A stretch of DNA of 64,000 bases from Hydrogenophaga sp. Lineage in GTDB: Bacteria > Pseudomonadota > Gammaproteobacteria > Burkholderiales > Burkholderiaceae_C. The stretch's first letter is position 1, and each line of letters opens with the position of its first letter. The notes beneath the pieces were generated by a model that was not told the origin of the DNA, did not search any database, and worked only from the letters and a program-made list of their open reading frames with translations. A program made the translations under genes and the position numbers. The stretch spans positions 124,001-188,000 of the forward strand of contig NZ_JAUCZF010000009.1 of the NCBI RefSeq assembly GCF_030373245.1, written 5' to 3'. This document shows, in pieces, positions 1-21,305 of this stretch.

Positions 1-1
1 A

Positions 2-1204
<1,203 letters not shown>

Positions 1205-1408
1205 AGGTTCCCACCCAGGTCGCCGCAGATCCGGCTTTGCCGGTCTGCCAGCGACGCCCCCTTGAGGGGGTGACGCGCGAAGCGCAGCGCAGGGGTGGGC
1301 CAGATTCTTTGTCTTCGGCGCCGCGCAAGCGGTGGGTTTGCTGCCCGTGGCAGCCCGCGCCGGAAACGTTAAACCCACACGGGCCTTGTTCTTTTTGAGG
1401 TATTTCAA

Positions 1409-2599
<1,191 letters not shown>

Positions 2600-2628
2600 T
2601 CGCCGCCCGCTGGGGGGCATAAGCCAGT

Positions 2629-2704
2629 AGGGGTATAGCTCAATTGGCAGAGCGTCGGTCTCCAAAACCGAAGGTTGTAGGTTCGATTCCTACTGCCCCT
2701 GCCA
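2629..2704 (+). tRNA. tRNA-Trp (anticodon CCA), CCA end encoded
   Basis: Cloverleaf AGGGGTATAGCTCAATTGGCAGAGCGTCGGTCTCCAAAACCGAAGGTTGTAGGTTCGATTCCTACTGCCCCTGCCA read by eye; located between tuf and secE. Confidence 0.96.
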
Positions 2705-2749
2705 CCTGATGGAAATCGTTGGGATCTGATCCCCGCCTCAGGTGGTTTT
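2702..2749 (+). terminator. Hairpin CCACCTGA...TCAGGTGG followed by TTTT, directly after tRNA-Trp
   Basis: 8-bp stem (2702-2709 / 2738-2745) then TTTT; the 5' arm includes the encoded CCA of the tRNA. Confidence 0.55.
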
Positions 2750-2846
2750 CAAGCCCGCCGAAGTCGTCAAGACCTCTGGTGGGCTTGCGTGTCTCAAGCA
2801 GCAGCGCTTCGAGTGCGCGTTTTTGTTAAGCATTGTCTGGAAATTC

Positions 2847-3230
2847 ATGGCCACCTCCGAAGTACAAACCGTCAACAGCAGCGCCGACAAGGCCAAGCTG
2901 GCTGCCGCCGTGCTGCTGCTGGTCGCGGGTTTTGTCGGCTATTACCTGCTCGCGGGCCAGGGTTCGTTGGTGCGCGTGGGTGTGCTGCTGGGCGCCATCG
3001 TGGCCGCCATCGTGGCCTTTGCCGTGTCCGAACCAGGCCGTCAGCTGATCGCCTTTGCTCGCGATTCCTGGCGCGAAACCAAGAAGGTGGTCTGGCCGGC
3101 TCGCAAAGAAGCGATGCAGATGACCGCTTATGTGTTCGCCTTCGTGTTCGTGATGGCGTTGTTTTTGTGGTTGACTGACAAGACCCTGGAATGGGTGCTG
3201 TTCGACCTTGTCCTGGGCTGGAGAAATTAA
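2847..3230 (+). CDS. secE: Preprotein translocase subunit SecE
   Basis: Transmembrane segments and [20 protein letters not shown] motif; ATG at 2847 preferred over the ORF start at 2742. Confidence 0.95.
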   Translation: MATSEVQTVNSSADKAKLAAAVLLLVAGFVGYYLLAGQGSLVRVGVLLGAIVAAIVAFAVSEPGRQLIAFARDSWRETKKVVWPARKEAMQMTAYVFAFVFVMALFLWLTDKTLEWVLFDLVLGWRN

Positions 3231-3805
3231 TGAGTGACCATCAAAGCCCAGTGACCGACGGCGTGGCTGCCGAAGGCATGCGCTGGTATGTCGTGCACGC
3301 CTACTCCGGCATGGAGAAGGCGGCCGAACGCAATATCGTCGAGCGCATCAACCGGGCCGGCATGCAAGACAAGTTTGGCCGCATCCTGGTGCCGACCGAA
3401 GAGGTGGTCGAGGTCAAGAACGGCCAGAAGCGAACCACCGAGCGCAAGTTCTTCCCTGGCTACGTGCTGGTGGAAATGGTGATGGATGACGACACCTGGC
3501 ACCTGGTCAAGCATACCAACAAGGTCACCGGCTTTGTTGGTGGCGCCAAGAACCGCCCGGCGCCGATCTCCGAGGAAGACGTTCAGAAGATCGTCAACCA
3601 AATGCAGGAAGGCACGGACAAACCGCGTCACAAGGTCGAGTTTGTCGTGGGCGAGTATGTCCGCGTCAAGGAAGGTCCGTTCACCGACTTCAACGGCACG
3701 GTCGAAGAAGTCAATTACGAGAAAAGCAAGATGCGGGTGTCGGTGACCATTTTTGGTCGTGCCACGCCGGTTGAGCTCGAGTTTGGTCAGGTCGAAAAAG
3801 CCTGA
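3230..3805 (+). CDS. nusG: Transcription termination/antitermination protein NusG
   Basis: [19 protein letters not shown] and KOW-type [16 protein letters not shown]; start codon overlaps the secE stop. Confidence 0.97.
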   Translation: MSDHQSPVTDGVAAEGMRWYVVHAYSGMEKAAERNIVERINRAGMQDKFGRILVPTEEVVEVKNGQKRTTERKFFPGYVLVEMVMDDDTWHLVKHTNKVTGFVGGAKNRPAPISEEDVQKIVNQMQEGTDKPRHKVEFVVGEYVRVKEGPFTDFNGTVEEVNYEKSKMRVSVTIFGRATPVELEFGQVEKA

Positions 3806-3923
3806 TCTTTATCGTGACGCAGGCAGGTCGGCCCGCTGCCTGTGGCATTTGTTTCTGAACCGGGTCCCCAATCGCGAGGAGGTTGTCCCTGTGGCAACCG
3901 TCTGCACTCGCAGGAGCTAACTC

Positions 3924-4355
3924 ATGGCGAAAAAAATCGTCGGCTTCATCAAGCTGCAAGTGCCAGCTGGTAAAGCCAATCCCTCTCCCCCGATCGGCCC
4001 GGCGCTGGGTCAGCGCGGCTTGAACATCATGGAGTTCTGCAAGGCGTTCAACGCACAGACCCAGGGTCTCGAGCCCGGTATGCCGATCCCGGTGACCATC
4101 ACCGCCTTCGCGGACAAGAGCTTCACCTTCAAGATGGGGACGCCTCCGGCGACCTACATGATCAAGAAGGCGATCAAGCTCGACAAGGGCTCTTCGGTGC
4201 CCAACAAGAACAAGGTCGGCAAGATCACCCGCGCTCAGCTCGAGGAAATCTGCAAGACCAAGATGAAAGACATGACCGCTGCCGACCTGGACGCCGCTGT
4301 GCGCACCATCGCCGGCTCGGCCCGCTCGATGGGCGTGATTGTGGAGGGCGTGTGA
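3924..4355 (+). CDS. rplK: 50S ribosomal protein L11
   Basis: [43 protein letters not shown]. Confidence 0.99.
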   Translation: MAKKIVGFIKLQVPAGKANPSPPIGPALGQRGLNIMEFCKAFNAQTQGLEPGMPIPVTITAFADKSFTFKMGTPPATYMIKKAIKLDKGSSVPNKNKVGKITRAQLEEICKTKMKDMTAADLDAAVRTIAGSARSMGVIVEGV

Positions 4356-4356
4356 G

Positions 4357-5052
4357 ATGGCCAAACTGACCAAAAAACAGAAAGCCTTCGAAGGCAAGGT
4401 CGACAGCAACAAGCTGTACCCACTGGCTGAGGCGCTGGCCATCATCAAAGAGTGCGCCAACGCCAAATTCGATGAGTCCATCGACGTGGCGGTTCAGCTC
4501 GGTGTGGACGCCAAGAAATCCGATCAGGTGGTGCGCGGCGCCGTCGTGATGCCCAATGGGACCGGCAAGACCAAGCGCGTGGCCGTGTTCGCCCAAGGTG
4601 CCAAAGCCGAAGAAGCCAAGGCCGCTGGGGCCGACGTGGTCGGCATGGACGACCTGGCTGCCGACGTCAAAGCCGGCAAGATGGACTTCGATGTCGTGAT
4701 CGCCTCGCCCGATGCCATGCGCGTCGTCGGCACGCTGGGTCAAATCCTGGGTCCGCGCGGCTTGATGCCCAACCCCAAGGTCGGCACCGTGACGCCCGAT
4801 GTGGCCCAGGCTGTGCGCAACGCCAAGGCTGGTCAGGTGCAGTTCCGCGTCGACAAGGCCGGCATCGTGCACGGCACCATTGGCCGCCGCTCGTTCGACA
4901 GCGACAAGCTCCAAGGCAACCTGGTGGCGCTTCTCGATGCATTGAACAAGGCCAAGCCGGCCACCAGCAAAGGTGTTTACCTGCGCAAGGTGGCGGTGTC
5001 GTCGACCATGGGTGTGGGCGTTCGCGTCGACACGCAGAGCATCTCGGCCTGA
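4357..5052 (+). CDS. rplA: 50S ribosomal protein L1
   Basis: [16 protein letters not shown]..., [23 protein letters not shown] at 4357 right after the rplK stop. Confidence 0.98.
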   Translation: MAKLTKKQKAFEGKVDSNKLYPLAEALAIIKECANAKFDESIDVAVQLGVDAKKSDQVVRGAVVMPNGTGKTKRVAVFAQGAKAEEAKAAGADVVGMDDLAADVKAGKMDFDVVIASPDAMRVVGTLGQILGPRGLMPNPKVGTVTPDVAQAVRNAKAGQVQFRVDKAGIVHGTIGRRSFDSDKLQGNLVALLDALNKAKPATSKGVYLRKVAVSSTMGVGVRVDTQSISA

Positions 5053-5313
5053 TGGCCTGAAAGAATTCGGGAGTCGCATCGTCAGGTGCGACGCCCGGGT
5101 GTGGTGGGTCCGAAGGGCTGGTGTTGTCACCCGACCTGAGGAGCCATCCAAGACCGCTGGTGTCCAAGGGCCTCAAAGCCCAGCGACTTAATGGTGACAA
5201 GCCAGCGCAGATGGCGATCCCGCTGCAGAAGAAACAAGGGTTTCGAAACAGTTGGTCGCTGCAATGAAGCGTGCCCCAGGCCTCAGGCCGAGGGCACTTT
5301 GAAGGAGTAGACC
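5053..5313 (+). promoter_or_regulatory. Putative L10 (rplJL) autoregulatory leader region
   Basis: About 260-nt non-coding gap between rplA and rplJ, the usual place of the L10(L12)4-binding leader; structure not computed. Confidence 0.45.
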
Positions 5314-5841
5314 TTGAGTCTGAATCGCAGTGAGAAAGAAGCGGTCATTTCCGAAGTGACCAGCCTCGCCGCTAAAGCTCAAACGCTCGTGATGGCGGAG
5401 TACCGTGGCATCACGGTCGCGAACATGGACAAATTGCGCGTGGCAGCACGCAGCAGCGGTGTGAGCCTGAGTGTGTTGAAAAACACCCTGGCACGCCGCG
5501 CTGTGGCTGGCAGCTCGTTTGAAGTGGGCGCCGACCAGATGACCGGTCCGCTGATCTATGGCTTCTCCGAAGACGCCGTGGCTGCCGCGAAAGTGGTGGC
5601 CGAATTCGCGAAAACCAACGACAAGCTGGTGATTCGCGGTGGTGTCTACGGTGGCAAAGTCCTGGACGTCGAGGGCGTGAAGCAGCTGGCCAGCATTCCA
5701 TCCAAGGAAGTGCTGCTGGCCCAGCTGTGTGGCTTGCTGATGTCGCCCATGTCCCGCACCGCCGTGGTGCTGGGTGCGCTGGCGGCGAAAAAAGGCGAAG
5801 GCGCTGCCCCCGCGGCAGCCGAGGAGCCCGCTGCCGCCTGA
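5314..5841 (+). CDS. rplJ: 50S ribosomal protein L10
   Basis: [44 protein letters not shown] start. Confidence 0.98.
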   Translation: MSLNRSEKEAVISEVTSLAAKAQTLVMAEYRGITVANMDKLRVAARSSGVSLSVLKNTLARRAVAGSSFEVGADQMTGPLIYGFSEDAVAAAKVVAEFAKTNDKLVIRGGVYGGKVLDVEGVKQLASIPSKEVLLAQLCGLLMSPMSRTAVVLGALAAKKGEGAAPAAAEEPAAA

Positions 5842-5883
5842 AGGCGCAGCGAGCTTGTTTCAACCAATTGTTAGGAAATCAAA

Positions 5884-6261
5884 ATGGCATTCGATAAAGA
5901 CGCATTTCTGACCTCGCTGGACAGCATGACGGTCATGGAACTCAACGACCTGGTGAAAGCCATCGAAGAGAAGTTTGGTGTGAGCGCAGCTGCGATGGCA
6001 GCACCCGCAGCGGGTGGCGGCGGTGGCGCAGCCGCTGCGGCCGAAGAGAAGACCGAGTTCAACGTCGTGCTGCTGGAAGCCGGCGCCAACAAGGTCTCGG
6101 TCATCAAGGCTGTGCGCGAAATCACCGGTCTGGGCCTGAAAGAAGCCAAGGACCTGGTCGATGGCGCACCGAAGAACGTGAAAGAAGCCGTGGCCAAGGC
6201 CGACGCCGACGCCGCTGTGAAGAAGCTGCTCGACGCTGGCGCGAAGGCCGAGCTGAAGTAA
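5884..6261 (+). CDS. rplL: 50S ribosomal protein L7/L12
   Basis: C-terminal domain [43 protein letters not shown]. Confidence 0.99.
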   Translation: MAFDKDAFLTSLDSMTVMELNDLVKAIEEKFGVSAAAMAAPAAGGGGGAAAAAEEKTEFNVVLLEAGANKVSVIKAVREITGLGLKEAKDLVDGAPKNVKEAVAKADADAAVKKLLDAGAKAELK

Positions 6262-6277
6262 TTCGCCCGGTTTCAGG

Positions 6278-6358
6278 GGCTGGAGCGCTCGTGCAGAGCC
6301 TCCAGCCTTTGGTGCTTTCAGAGCACACCCAGCAGCGTGGTCCGCGGACCGCTCTGCT
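6278..6358 (+). promoter_or_regulatory. Two hairpins in the rplL-rpoB spacer (attenuator / RNase III-site-like)
   Basis: GGCTGGA(6278-6284)/TCCAGCC(6301-6307) followed by TTTGG; then the long stem AGCAGCGTGGTCC-GC-GGACCGCTCTGCT (6331-6358). Confidence 0.5.
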
Positions 6359-6521
6359 GAGTGTCTTCTGACCCCGACTGCAGAAGACGACTTGGTTCGG
6401 GCCTGTGTGCAATGCACAGGCCGTCCGCCAAGGTTGGTAGAGGCCAACCCACCAAGCATGTCACCGGGTGCGCCCACCCGATTGGCCAGACAGTCGCCGC
6501 AGACCTCAAGCCGGAGATCTC

Positions 6522-10646
<4,125 letters not shown>

Positions 10647-10673
10647 TTCGCCGGCTAGACAAGGATTGAACCC

Positions 10674-14903
<4,230 letters not shown>

Positions 14904-15061
14904 GTTTCGCCCCCGCGCTTCACCGCGGCACGGGGCATTGTTCACCCAAGGGGCTGATGCCCCCTGGGCGGACGGACAGGCAATCGGGCGGCTCCCACGC
15001 TTCGATGCCTCTTAACGCTTAGGCCCTTCGCGTTGTGGCGCTTCAGCGTGCCGCTCATTGC

Positions 15062-15097
15062 AAAAAAGCCCCCGATCGTCTGATCGGGGGCTTTTTC
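15062..15097 (+). terminator. Rho-independent terminator after rpoC
   Basis: AAAAAAGCCCCCGATCGTCTGATCGGGGGCTTTTT. Confidence 0.93.
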
Positions 15098-15181
15098 ATG
15101 TGGTGCTGAGCCCTATCTCACGGCGCGAATGCCCCTGGCTGGGCTAGAGTCGCAAGATCGAGGACCGAGAAGGAGAAAACC

Positions 15182-15775
15182 ATGTCTGTGACCCTGTGGG
15201 TGATGCTGGCCGTGTGCCTGGCGGTATTTTTCTGGGCGGTGGGTGCCTACAACCGCCTGGTGCGGCTGAAGAATGCGATTGCAAATGCGTTTGGCCAGAT
15301 CGACGTGCAGCTCAAGCGGCGCTACGACCTGATCCCCAACCTCGTCGAGGTGGCGCGAAAGTACCTGGCGCACGAATCTGAAACGCTGGAGGCGGTGATC
15401 GCTGCGCGCAACCAGGCGCGCACTGCCGAACAGGCTGCAGCCGCCAGTCCACTCAACGCGGGTGCGCTTGGCGCGCTGGCCGGTGCGGAGCAGTTGCTCG
15501 GTGGCGCCCTGGGGCGGTTGTTTGCGGTGGCCGAGGCCTACCCCGATCTCAAGGCCGACCAGACCATGCGCGAGCTCAGCGAAGAGCTGGCCAGCACGGA
15601 AAACCGCATCGGGTTTGCGCGCCAGGCCTACAACGACCACGTGCTGGAGTTCAACGACGCGGCGGCGCAGTTCCCCACGCTGATCGTTGCGCGCCTGTTC
15701 ACCTTCCTGCCGCAGGACATGCTCGCTTCCACCACCAGCGAGGTCGAACGCGCGCCGGTCAAGGTGGCGTTCTGA
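15182..15775 (+). CDS. lemA: LemA family protein
   Basis: N-terminal TM plus VGAYNRLVRLKNAIANAFGQIDVQLKRRYDLIPNLVE. Confidence 0.93.
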   Translation: MSVTLWVMLAVCLAVFFWAVGAYNRLVRLKNAIANAFGQIDVQLKRRYDLIPNLVEVARKYLAHESETLEAVIAARNQARTAEQAAAASPLNAGALGALAGAEQLLGGALGRLFAVAEAYPDLKADQTMRELSEELASTENRIGFARQAYNDHVLEFNDAAAQFPTLIVARLFTFLPQDMLASTTSEVERAPVKVAF

Positions 15776-15828
15776 GCGCGTGACCTTTCGGCCCACCCTG
15801 TTCGTCCGCGCAGGCTGACGGGATTTCG

Positions 15829-16887
15829 ATGCTGATCTTCGAGTCCCAGCGCGACGCCCGTGGCGAGACGCGCAAGTTGCTGCTGGCGTTTGCACTGACC
15901 GTGCTCCTGCTGGTGCTGCTGGTCAACGCGGCGCTGGCGTTGGCCTGGGGCCTCACCTGGGGTTTCTGGATGCCGGGGGAGCTGTCCTTGCCCAGGCATT
16001 TCATTGCGGTGAACACGATGGTGGTGCTGCTGTTCGTGCTGGGAGGCTGGTGGGTCGAAACCTCTCGCCTGGCCAGCGGAGGGGGCCAGCGCCTGGCCGA
16101 GCAACTGGGCGCGCGCCCGGCTCAGCCCTCTGGCCATTTCGACGAGCAGCGCTTTGCGAACATCGTCGACGAGATGGCCGTCTCGTCTGGCCTGAGGCGA
16201 CCAAAGGCCATGGTGATGGCACGCGACGCCGGTATCAACGCCTTTGCTGCGGGCTGGAGCGCCGACGATTCGGTGGTGACCGTCACTCAGGGCGCGCTCG
16301 ACCACCTCACGCGCGACGAACTGCAAGGCCTCGTGGCGCACGAGTTCAGCCACATCGTCGAGGGCGACACCCGGCTCAACATGCGGCTGATCGGTATGGT
16401 GTTTGGACTGGAAATGCTTTACCGCATGGGTCAGCACATGGCCCAGCCCGGCACCCACGACCGACGCATGGCCGCCGCGCTGCTCGGCTTCGCGCTCATG
16501 GGTGCGGGCTGGCTGGGCTGGCTGGCTGGCCACGCGCTGCAGGCGGCGGTGTCGCGCCAGCGCGAGTACCTCGCCGATGCGCGAGCGGTGCAATGGACGC
16601 GCAACCGCGATGGCCTGGGCGGCGTGCTGCGCAAGGTGCTGAGCCAGCGGAGCGATGGCCTGGTGTCAAGGCGCATCGGATCGCATGTGCAGCACATGCT
16701 GCTGATTTCTGATCACGAAGACCCCGTGGCCGACTGGCTCGACTCCCACCCCACGCTGGAGCAGCGCATTCGCCGCATCTACGGCCGCGCGATGGGGCCG
16801 CTGCCGCTGGCCAAAGAGACGCCAGAAGCGCCGCAGCCGCCGGTCAACCCGCGAGACGCCGACGGGCCAGGCTGGACGCTGGTCTGA
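15829..16887 (+). CDS. M48 family (HtpX-like) membrane metalloprotease
   Basis: HEFSHIVEGD (HExxH), multiple TM segments, QREYLADARAV downstream motif. Confidence 0.9.
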   Translation: MLIFESQRDARGETRKLLLAFALTVLLLVLLVNAALALAWGLTWGFWMPGELSLPRHFIAVNTMVVLLFVLGGWWVETSRLASGGGQRLAEQLGARPAQPSGHFDEQRFANIVDEMAVSSGLRRPKAMVMARDAGINAFAAGWSADDSVVTVTQGALDHLTRDELQGLVAHEFSHIVEGDTRLNMRLIGMVFGLEMLYRMGQHMAQPGTHDRRMAAALLGFALMGAGWLGWLAGHALQAAVSRQREYLADARAVQWTRNRDGLGGVLRKVLSQRSDGLVSRRIGSHVQHMLLISDHEDPVADWLDSHPTLEQRIRRIYGRAMGPLPLAKETPEAPQPPVNPRDADGPGWTLV

Positions 16888-16944
16888 ATTGAGCGCCTCC
16901 TGAGCGACACTCGCAGGCTTGCGCACTCGATCAACCCGCCTGCT

Positions 16945-18315
16945 TTGAATACCCCTGTCCCCTCCGATACCGCCGTCTCCCGGCTGACCCCCAGTCTTGC
17001 TACCCAGCTTCACCACACCGCGCGCTGCGTGCTGGCGGTGGAGCAAGGCCATTCGCTGAGCGAAATCCTGCCCCAGGTGGCCGCTGACCTGCGCCCTGGC
17101 GTGCAGGCCCTTACTTTCCATGTATTGCGCAGACTCGGCACCTGCCGGGCACTGGTGGCTCGCCTGGCCCCGCGCAAGCCCGATCCTGCCGTACGTGCCA
17201 TGCTGTGTTGCGCGGTGGCGCTGCTCGTCGATGAGCCCGGGGTCGAGCCCGCAACCACTGCCGCGCTGTACCCGCCTCACACGGTGGTCAACCAGGCGGT
17301 GGAGGCGGTGCGGCAGCAGCGCAGCACCCAGCGCGCGGCGGCGTTTGTGAACGCTTGCCTGCGCCGCCTGCTGCGCGAGCGCGACGCACTGATGCAGGCA
17401 GTGAGCGCCGACGTCGAGGCGCGGTGGAACCACCCGAGCTGGTGGGTGGAGCTGCTGCAGCGCGACCACCCGGACCACTGGCAGGCGATTTTGCAGGCCA
17501 ACAACCTGCCCGGCCCCATGACGCTGCGCGTCAACCGGCGCCTGACCGATGTGGCGAGCTACCAGCAAGCCTTGCTGGCCCTGGGCATGCCCGCGCGCCG
17601 GGTGGGCGACGATGGACTGGAGCTGGAGGCGCCGCAACCCGTGGACCGCCTGCCGGGATTTGCCGATGGACTTTGCTCGGTGCAGGACGCCGCCGCCCAG
17701 CTGGCTGCGCCCCTGCTGCTGGCCGGGCGCGAGGGGCTGGCCGGTGCGCGTGTGCTCGATGCCTGCGCGGCGCCTGGTGGCAAGACCGCGCACCTGCTGG
17801 AGCGCGCCGATCTGGACCTGCTCGCGCTGGACCTGGACCCGAAGCGCTGTAACCGCGTGACCGACACCTTGAAGCGCCTGCGGTTGCACGCCGAGGTGCG
17901 CACGGCCGACGCCGCTCACCCCGCTGGCTGGTGGGATGGTCGCCCCTTCGATGCCATCTTGCTCGATGCGCCGTGCACCGCTTCGGGCATCGTGCGTCGC
18001 CACCCCGACGTGCGCTGGCTGCGCCGCGCGAGCGATGTGGCCCAGCTCGCCGCGGTGCAGCAGCAGCTGCTCGAGGCCCTTTGGCCGCTGGTCAAACCGG
18101 GTGGTAGGCTGGTCTACGCCACCTGCTCGGTCTTCCGCACCGAGGGTTCAGGTCAGGTCACGTCGTTCCTTGAGCGCCACACCGAGGCGGTTTTGTGGCC
18201 CTCGCCCGGGCATTTGCTGCCGGGAAATGTCGGCGACCCGGCAGGGTTCCACGACAATGAACCAGGTGGACCCGACGGCTTTTTTTACGCCCGCATCGAC
18301 AAGGCTCTGGCCTGA
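16945..18315 (+). CDS. rsmB: 16S rRNA (cytosine-967-C5)-methyltransferase RsmB
   Basis: NusB-like N-terminus; VLDACAAPGGKTAHLLE, LDAPCTASGIVRRHPDVRW, YATCSVFRTEG; TTG start. Confidence 0.94.
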   Translation: MNTPVPSDTAVSRLTPSLATQLHHTARCVLAVEQGHSLSEILPQVAADLRPGVQALTFHVLRRLGTCRALVARLAPRKPDPAVRAMLCCAVALLVDEPGVEPATTAALYPPHTVVNQAVEAVRQQRSTQRAAAFVNACLRRLLRERDALMQAVSADVEARWNHPSWWVELLQRDHPDHWQAILQANNLPGPMTLRVNRRLTDVASYQQALLALGMPARRVGDDGLELEAPQPVDRLPGFADGLCSVQDAAAQLAAPLLLAGREGLAGARVLDACAAPGGKTAHLLERADLDLLALDLDPKRCNRVTDTLKRLRLHAEVRTADAAHPAGWWDGRPFDAILLDAPCTASGIVRRHPDVRWLRRASDVAQLAAVQQQLLEALWPLVKPGGRLVYATCSVFRTEGSGQVTSFLERHTEAVLWPSPGHLLPGNVGDPAGFHDNEPGGPDGFFYARIDKALA

Positions 18316-18316
18316 G

Positions 18317-19018
18317 GTGATCGTGCGCGCTGCCGCTCGGTGGCCGGCCAGGTGGCTGCGAGCCAGCCTGGCGCTGTGGCTGTGTCTGGGCGCCTGGCTG
18401 CCGGCACACGCCACCGACCCCACCGTCGAGCAAATCGGCCTGCAGCGCTCGGCCGACGGGCTGTACCTCTCGGCCCGCTTGCAGCTCGCCCCCAGCGCCC
18501 CGGTGGAAGACGCGCTGCTGCGCGGTGTGCCGCTGTACTTCGTCTGGCAGGTCGACGTCCTGCGCGACCGCTGGTATTGGACCGACAAGCGGGTGGCCAG
18601 CACACAGCGCACCCTGCGCCTGATCTACCAGCCGCTGACCCGGCGCTGGCGGGTCAGCGTGTCCAACGATCCCGAGGCCGCACGCGGTGGCGCCGGGCTG
18701 CAGTACGCGCTGCACCAGAATTTCGACAGCCTGCCCGATGCCCTGGCCGGCGTGAGTCGCGTCTCACGCTGGCGCATCTCGGATGCGTCGAGTCTGGCCG
18801 CTGGCGGCGACCAGCGGGTCGAGGTGGCTTTCCGGCTCGACCTCACCTTGCTGCCGCGCCCGTTCCAGATCGGCATGGCCAATCAGCCCGAGTGGCTGGT
18901 CGAATTCAGCCGCCGGCTCGACGTGCCTGCCACCATCGAACCCGAGGCGCCGCCAGCGCCTCCAACGCCGCCGGACGAGGTCAAGCTTCAAGAATCGGCC
19001 AGCGAGAGTGGGCGCTGA
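18317..19018 (+). CDS. DUF4390 domain-containing secreted protein
   Basis: Signal peptide (WLRASLALWLCLGAWLPAHA), VWQVDVLRDRWYWTDKRVASTQRTLRLIYQPLTRRWRVS; position between rsmB and ntrY-like; GTG start. Confidence 0.8.
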   Translation: MIVRAAARWPARWLRASLALWLCLGAWLPAHATDPTVEQIGLQRSADGLYLSARLQLAPSAPVEDALLRGVPLYFVWQVDVLRDRWYWTDKRVASTQRTLRLIYQPLTRRWRVSVSNDPEAARGGAGLQYALHQNFDSLPDALAGVSRVSRWRISDASSLAAGGDQRVEVAFRLDLTLLPRPFQIGMANQPEWLVEFSRRLDVPATIEPEAPPAPPTPPDEVKLQESASESGR

Positions 19019-19025
19019 CATCGAC

Positions 19026-21275
19026 GTGAGCCCCGCCGACACCACCAACGCCCGCAAAAAGGCCGCATCCACGCGCTGGGCCGTGGTGGCGGCCTTGGTC
19101 TTCATGACCGGCCTGGGCATGGTGCTGCTCTTCCTGCTCACCCTGGCCACGCGCAACCGCGCCCTCTACGAACAGAACTTCGCCTGGCTGGTGGGCGTGA
19201 ACGTGGGTGTGGCGGTGGTGCTGGGGCTGGTCATCCTGTGGCTGGCGGTGCGGCTGGTGTTGCGCTTTCGGCGCGGCAAGTTCGGCAGCCGCCTGCTGCT
19301 CAAGCTGGCCGGCATCATCGTGCTGGTGGGTATCCTGCCTGGCGCGCTGATCTACACCGTGTCTTACCAGTTTGTCTCGCGCTCGATCGAGAGCTGGTTC
19401 GACGTGCGCGTCGAGTCGGCACTCACCGCCGGCCTCAACCTGGGCCGCACCACACTCGACACACTCAGCGCCGACCTCAGCAGCAAGACCCGCCTGGCCG
19501 CCGAGTCGCTGGCGCGCGAGCCCAGCGCGACGGCGGTGCTGGCGCTGGAGCGCCTGCGCGAACAGCTCTCGGCCAGCGACATCGTGCTGTGGAACGCCGC
19601 GGGCCAGTCCCTGGCCAGCGCTGGCGAATCGCGTTTCGACATCAGCCCCGACCGGCCCAGCCTGGCGCAGCTGCGCCGGGTTCGCGCCGCGCGCGTGGTT
19701 GCCGACATCGACGGCCTGGACGAAGCCGATTCGCAGGAAGCGCAGGCGGCGCTGGACGCCGGGCGCGCCCGCATCAAGGTGATTGCGCTCGTTACCGCCA
19801 CCGGTTTCGGCTTCAACGCCGAGCCGCGTTACCTGCAGGTCACCACCCGCCTGCCACCGGCCTTGGTGGCCGACGCCCTGGCCGTGCAAGTGGCCAACCG
19901 CGAGTACCAGGAGCGCGCGCTGGCGCGCGAAGGCCTGCAGCGCATGTACATCGGCACGCTCACGCTGGCGCTGTTCCTTGCCGTCTTCGGTGCGGTGCTG
20001 CTGGCGGTGCTGCTGGGCAACCAGCTGGTGCGCCCGTTGCTGGTGCTGGCCGAGGGCATGCGCGAAGTGGCTGCCGGCGACCTCTCGCCCAAACCGGCGC
20101 TGGCCGCGCGCGACGAGCTCGCCGGCCTGACCCGGACCTTTGCCCACATGACGCAAGACCTGGCCGACGCCCGCAGCGCCGTGCAGCGCAGCATGGCGCA
20201 GGTGGACGCGGCGCGCGACAACCTGCAGACCATCCTGGACAACCTCACGGCCGGTGTGGTGGTGCTGGATGCTGATGGCCGCATCGAGAGCGTGAACCCC
20301 GGCGCGGCGCGCATCCTGCGCCTGCCGCTGGGGCTTCACATCGGCAAACCCCTGACCGAGGTGCCGGGCCTGGAGCCTTTCGCGCACGGCGTGGCGCAGC
20401 AGTTTGAGCGTTTTCTGGGTGACGGTACCCAGCATGGTGGTGGCCACTGGCAGCAGTCGTTTGAGCTCGGCGCCCCTGGCAACACGCCGTTTGACGAAGG
20501 CCTCACGCTGATCGCGCGCGGGGCGCTGCTGCCCAACAACGAGCGCCTGCTGGTATTTGACGACGTGTCAGACATGGTGGCCGCCCAACGCGCTCAGGCC
20601 TGGGGCGAAGTGGCGCGCCGCCTGGCGCACGAGATCAAGAACCCACTCACCCCCATCCAGCTCTCGGCCGAGCGTCTGGCCATGAAGCTCGAAGGCAAGG
20701 TGCAGCCGGCCGAGCAGGCGGTGCTGACCAAGTCCGTGCGCACCATCGTCGACCAGGTGGACGCCATGAAACGGCTGGTCAACGAATTCCGCGACTACGC
20801 GCGCCTGCCCGCTGCCCAGCTCGCACCCACCGACATCAACGCCCTGGTGCGCGACGTGCTCAGCCTGTACGACAACGCCAGCGTGCCGGTGCGCCATGAG
20901 CTGGACGACAGCTGCCCGCGCGCCATGGCCGATCCGCAGCAGGTGCGCCAGATTCTGCACAACCTGGTGCAGAACGCACAAGACGCCATGGCCGGCCAGC
21001 CCAATGCCGCCGTGCTGCTGCGCACGCGGCGTTCTGACTCGGGGCAATGGGTGCGGCTCTCGGTGTGCGACGAAGGCCCCGGCTTTGCCGAGCACATCCT
21101 CAAGCGCGCCTTCGAGCCCTACGTGACCACCAAGGCCAAAGGCACCGGCCTGGGCCTGGCGGTGGTGAAGAAAATCATGGACGAACACGGCGGCCGCGTT
21201 GACCTCAGCAACCGCGTGCAAGACGGGAAAGTGGTGGGCGCCCAAGTGTCGTTATCATTCGCAGTTGCGAATTGA
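19026..21275 (+). CDS. NtrY-like sensor histidine kinase
   Basis: Four TM segments, HAMP, PAS, H-box ARRLAHEIKNPLTPIQLSAERL, HATPase TGLGLAVVKKIMDEHGG; GTG start at 19026 preferred. Confidence 0.9.
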   Translation: MSPADTTNARKKAASTRWAVVAALVFMTGLGMVLLFLLTLATRNRALYEQNFAWLVGVNVGVAVVLGLVILWLAVRLVLRFRRGKFGSRLLLKLAGIIVLVGILPGALIYTVSYQFVSRSIESWFDVRVESALTAGLNLGRTTLDTLSADLSSKTRLAAESLAREPSATAVLALERLREQLSASDIVLWNAAGQSLASAGESRFDISPDRPSLAQLRRVRAARVVADIDGLDEADSQEAQAALDAGRARIKVIALVTATGFGFNAEPRYLQVTTRLPPALVADALAVQVANREYQERALAREGLQRMYIGTLTLALFLAVFGAVLLAVLLGNQLVRPLLVLAEGMREVAAGDLSPKPALAARDELAGLTRTFAHMTQDLADARSAVQRSMAQVDAARDNLQTILDNLTAGVVVLDADGRIESVNPGAARILRLPLGLHIGKPLTEVPGLEPFAHGVAQQFERFLGDGTQHGGGHWQQSFELGAPGNTPFDEGLTLIARGALLPNNERLLVFDDVSDMVAAQRAQAWGEVARRLAHEIKNPLTPIQLSAERLAMKLEGKVQPAEQAVLTKSVRTIVDQVDAMKRLVNEFRDYARLPAAQLAPTDINALVRDVLSLYDNASVPVRHELDDSCPRAMADPQQVRQILHNLVQNAQDAMAGQPNAAVLLRTRRSDSGQWVRLSVCDEGPGFAEHILKRAFEPYVTTKAKGTGLGLAVVKKIMDEHGGRVDLSNRVQDGKVVGAQVSLSFAVAN

Positions 21276-21305
21276 CAACAAGCACCAAGGGGACGAACGA
21301 ACGCC

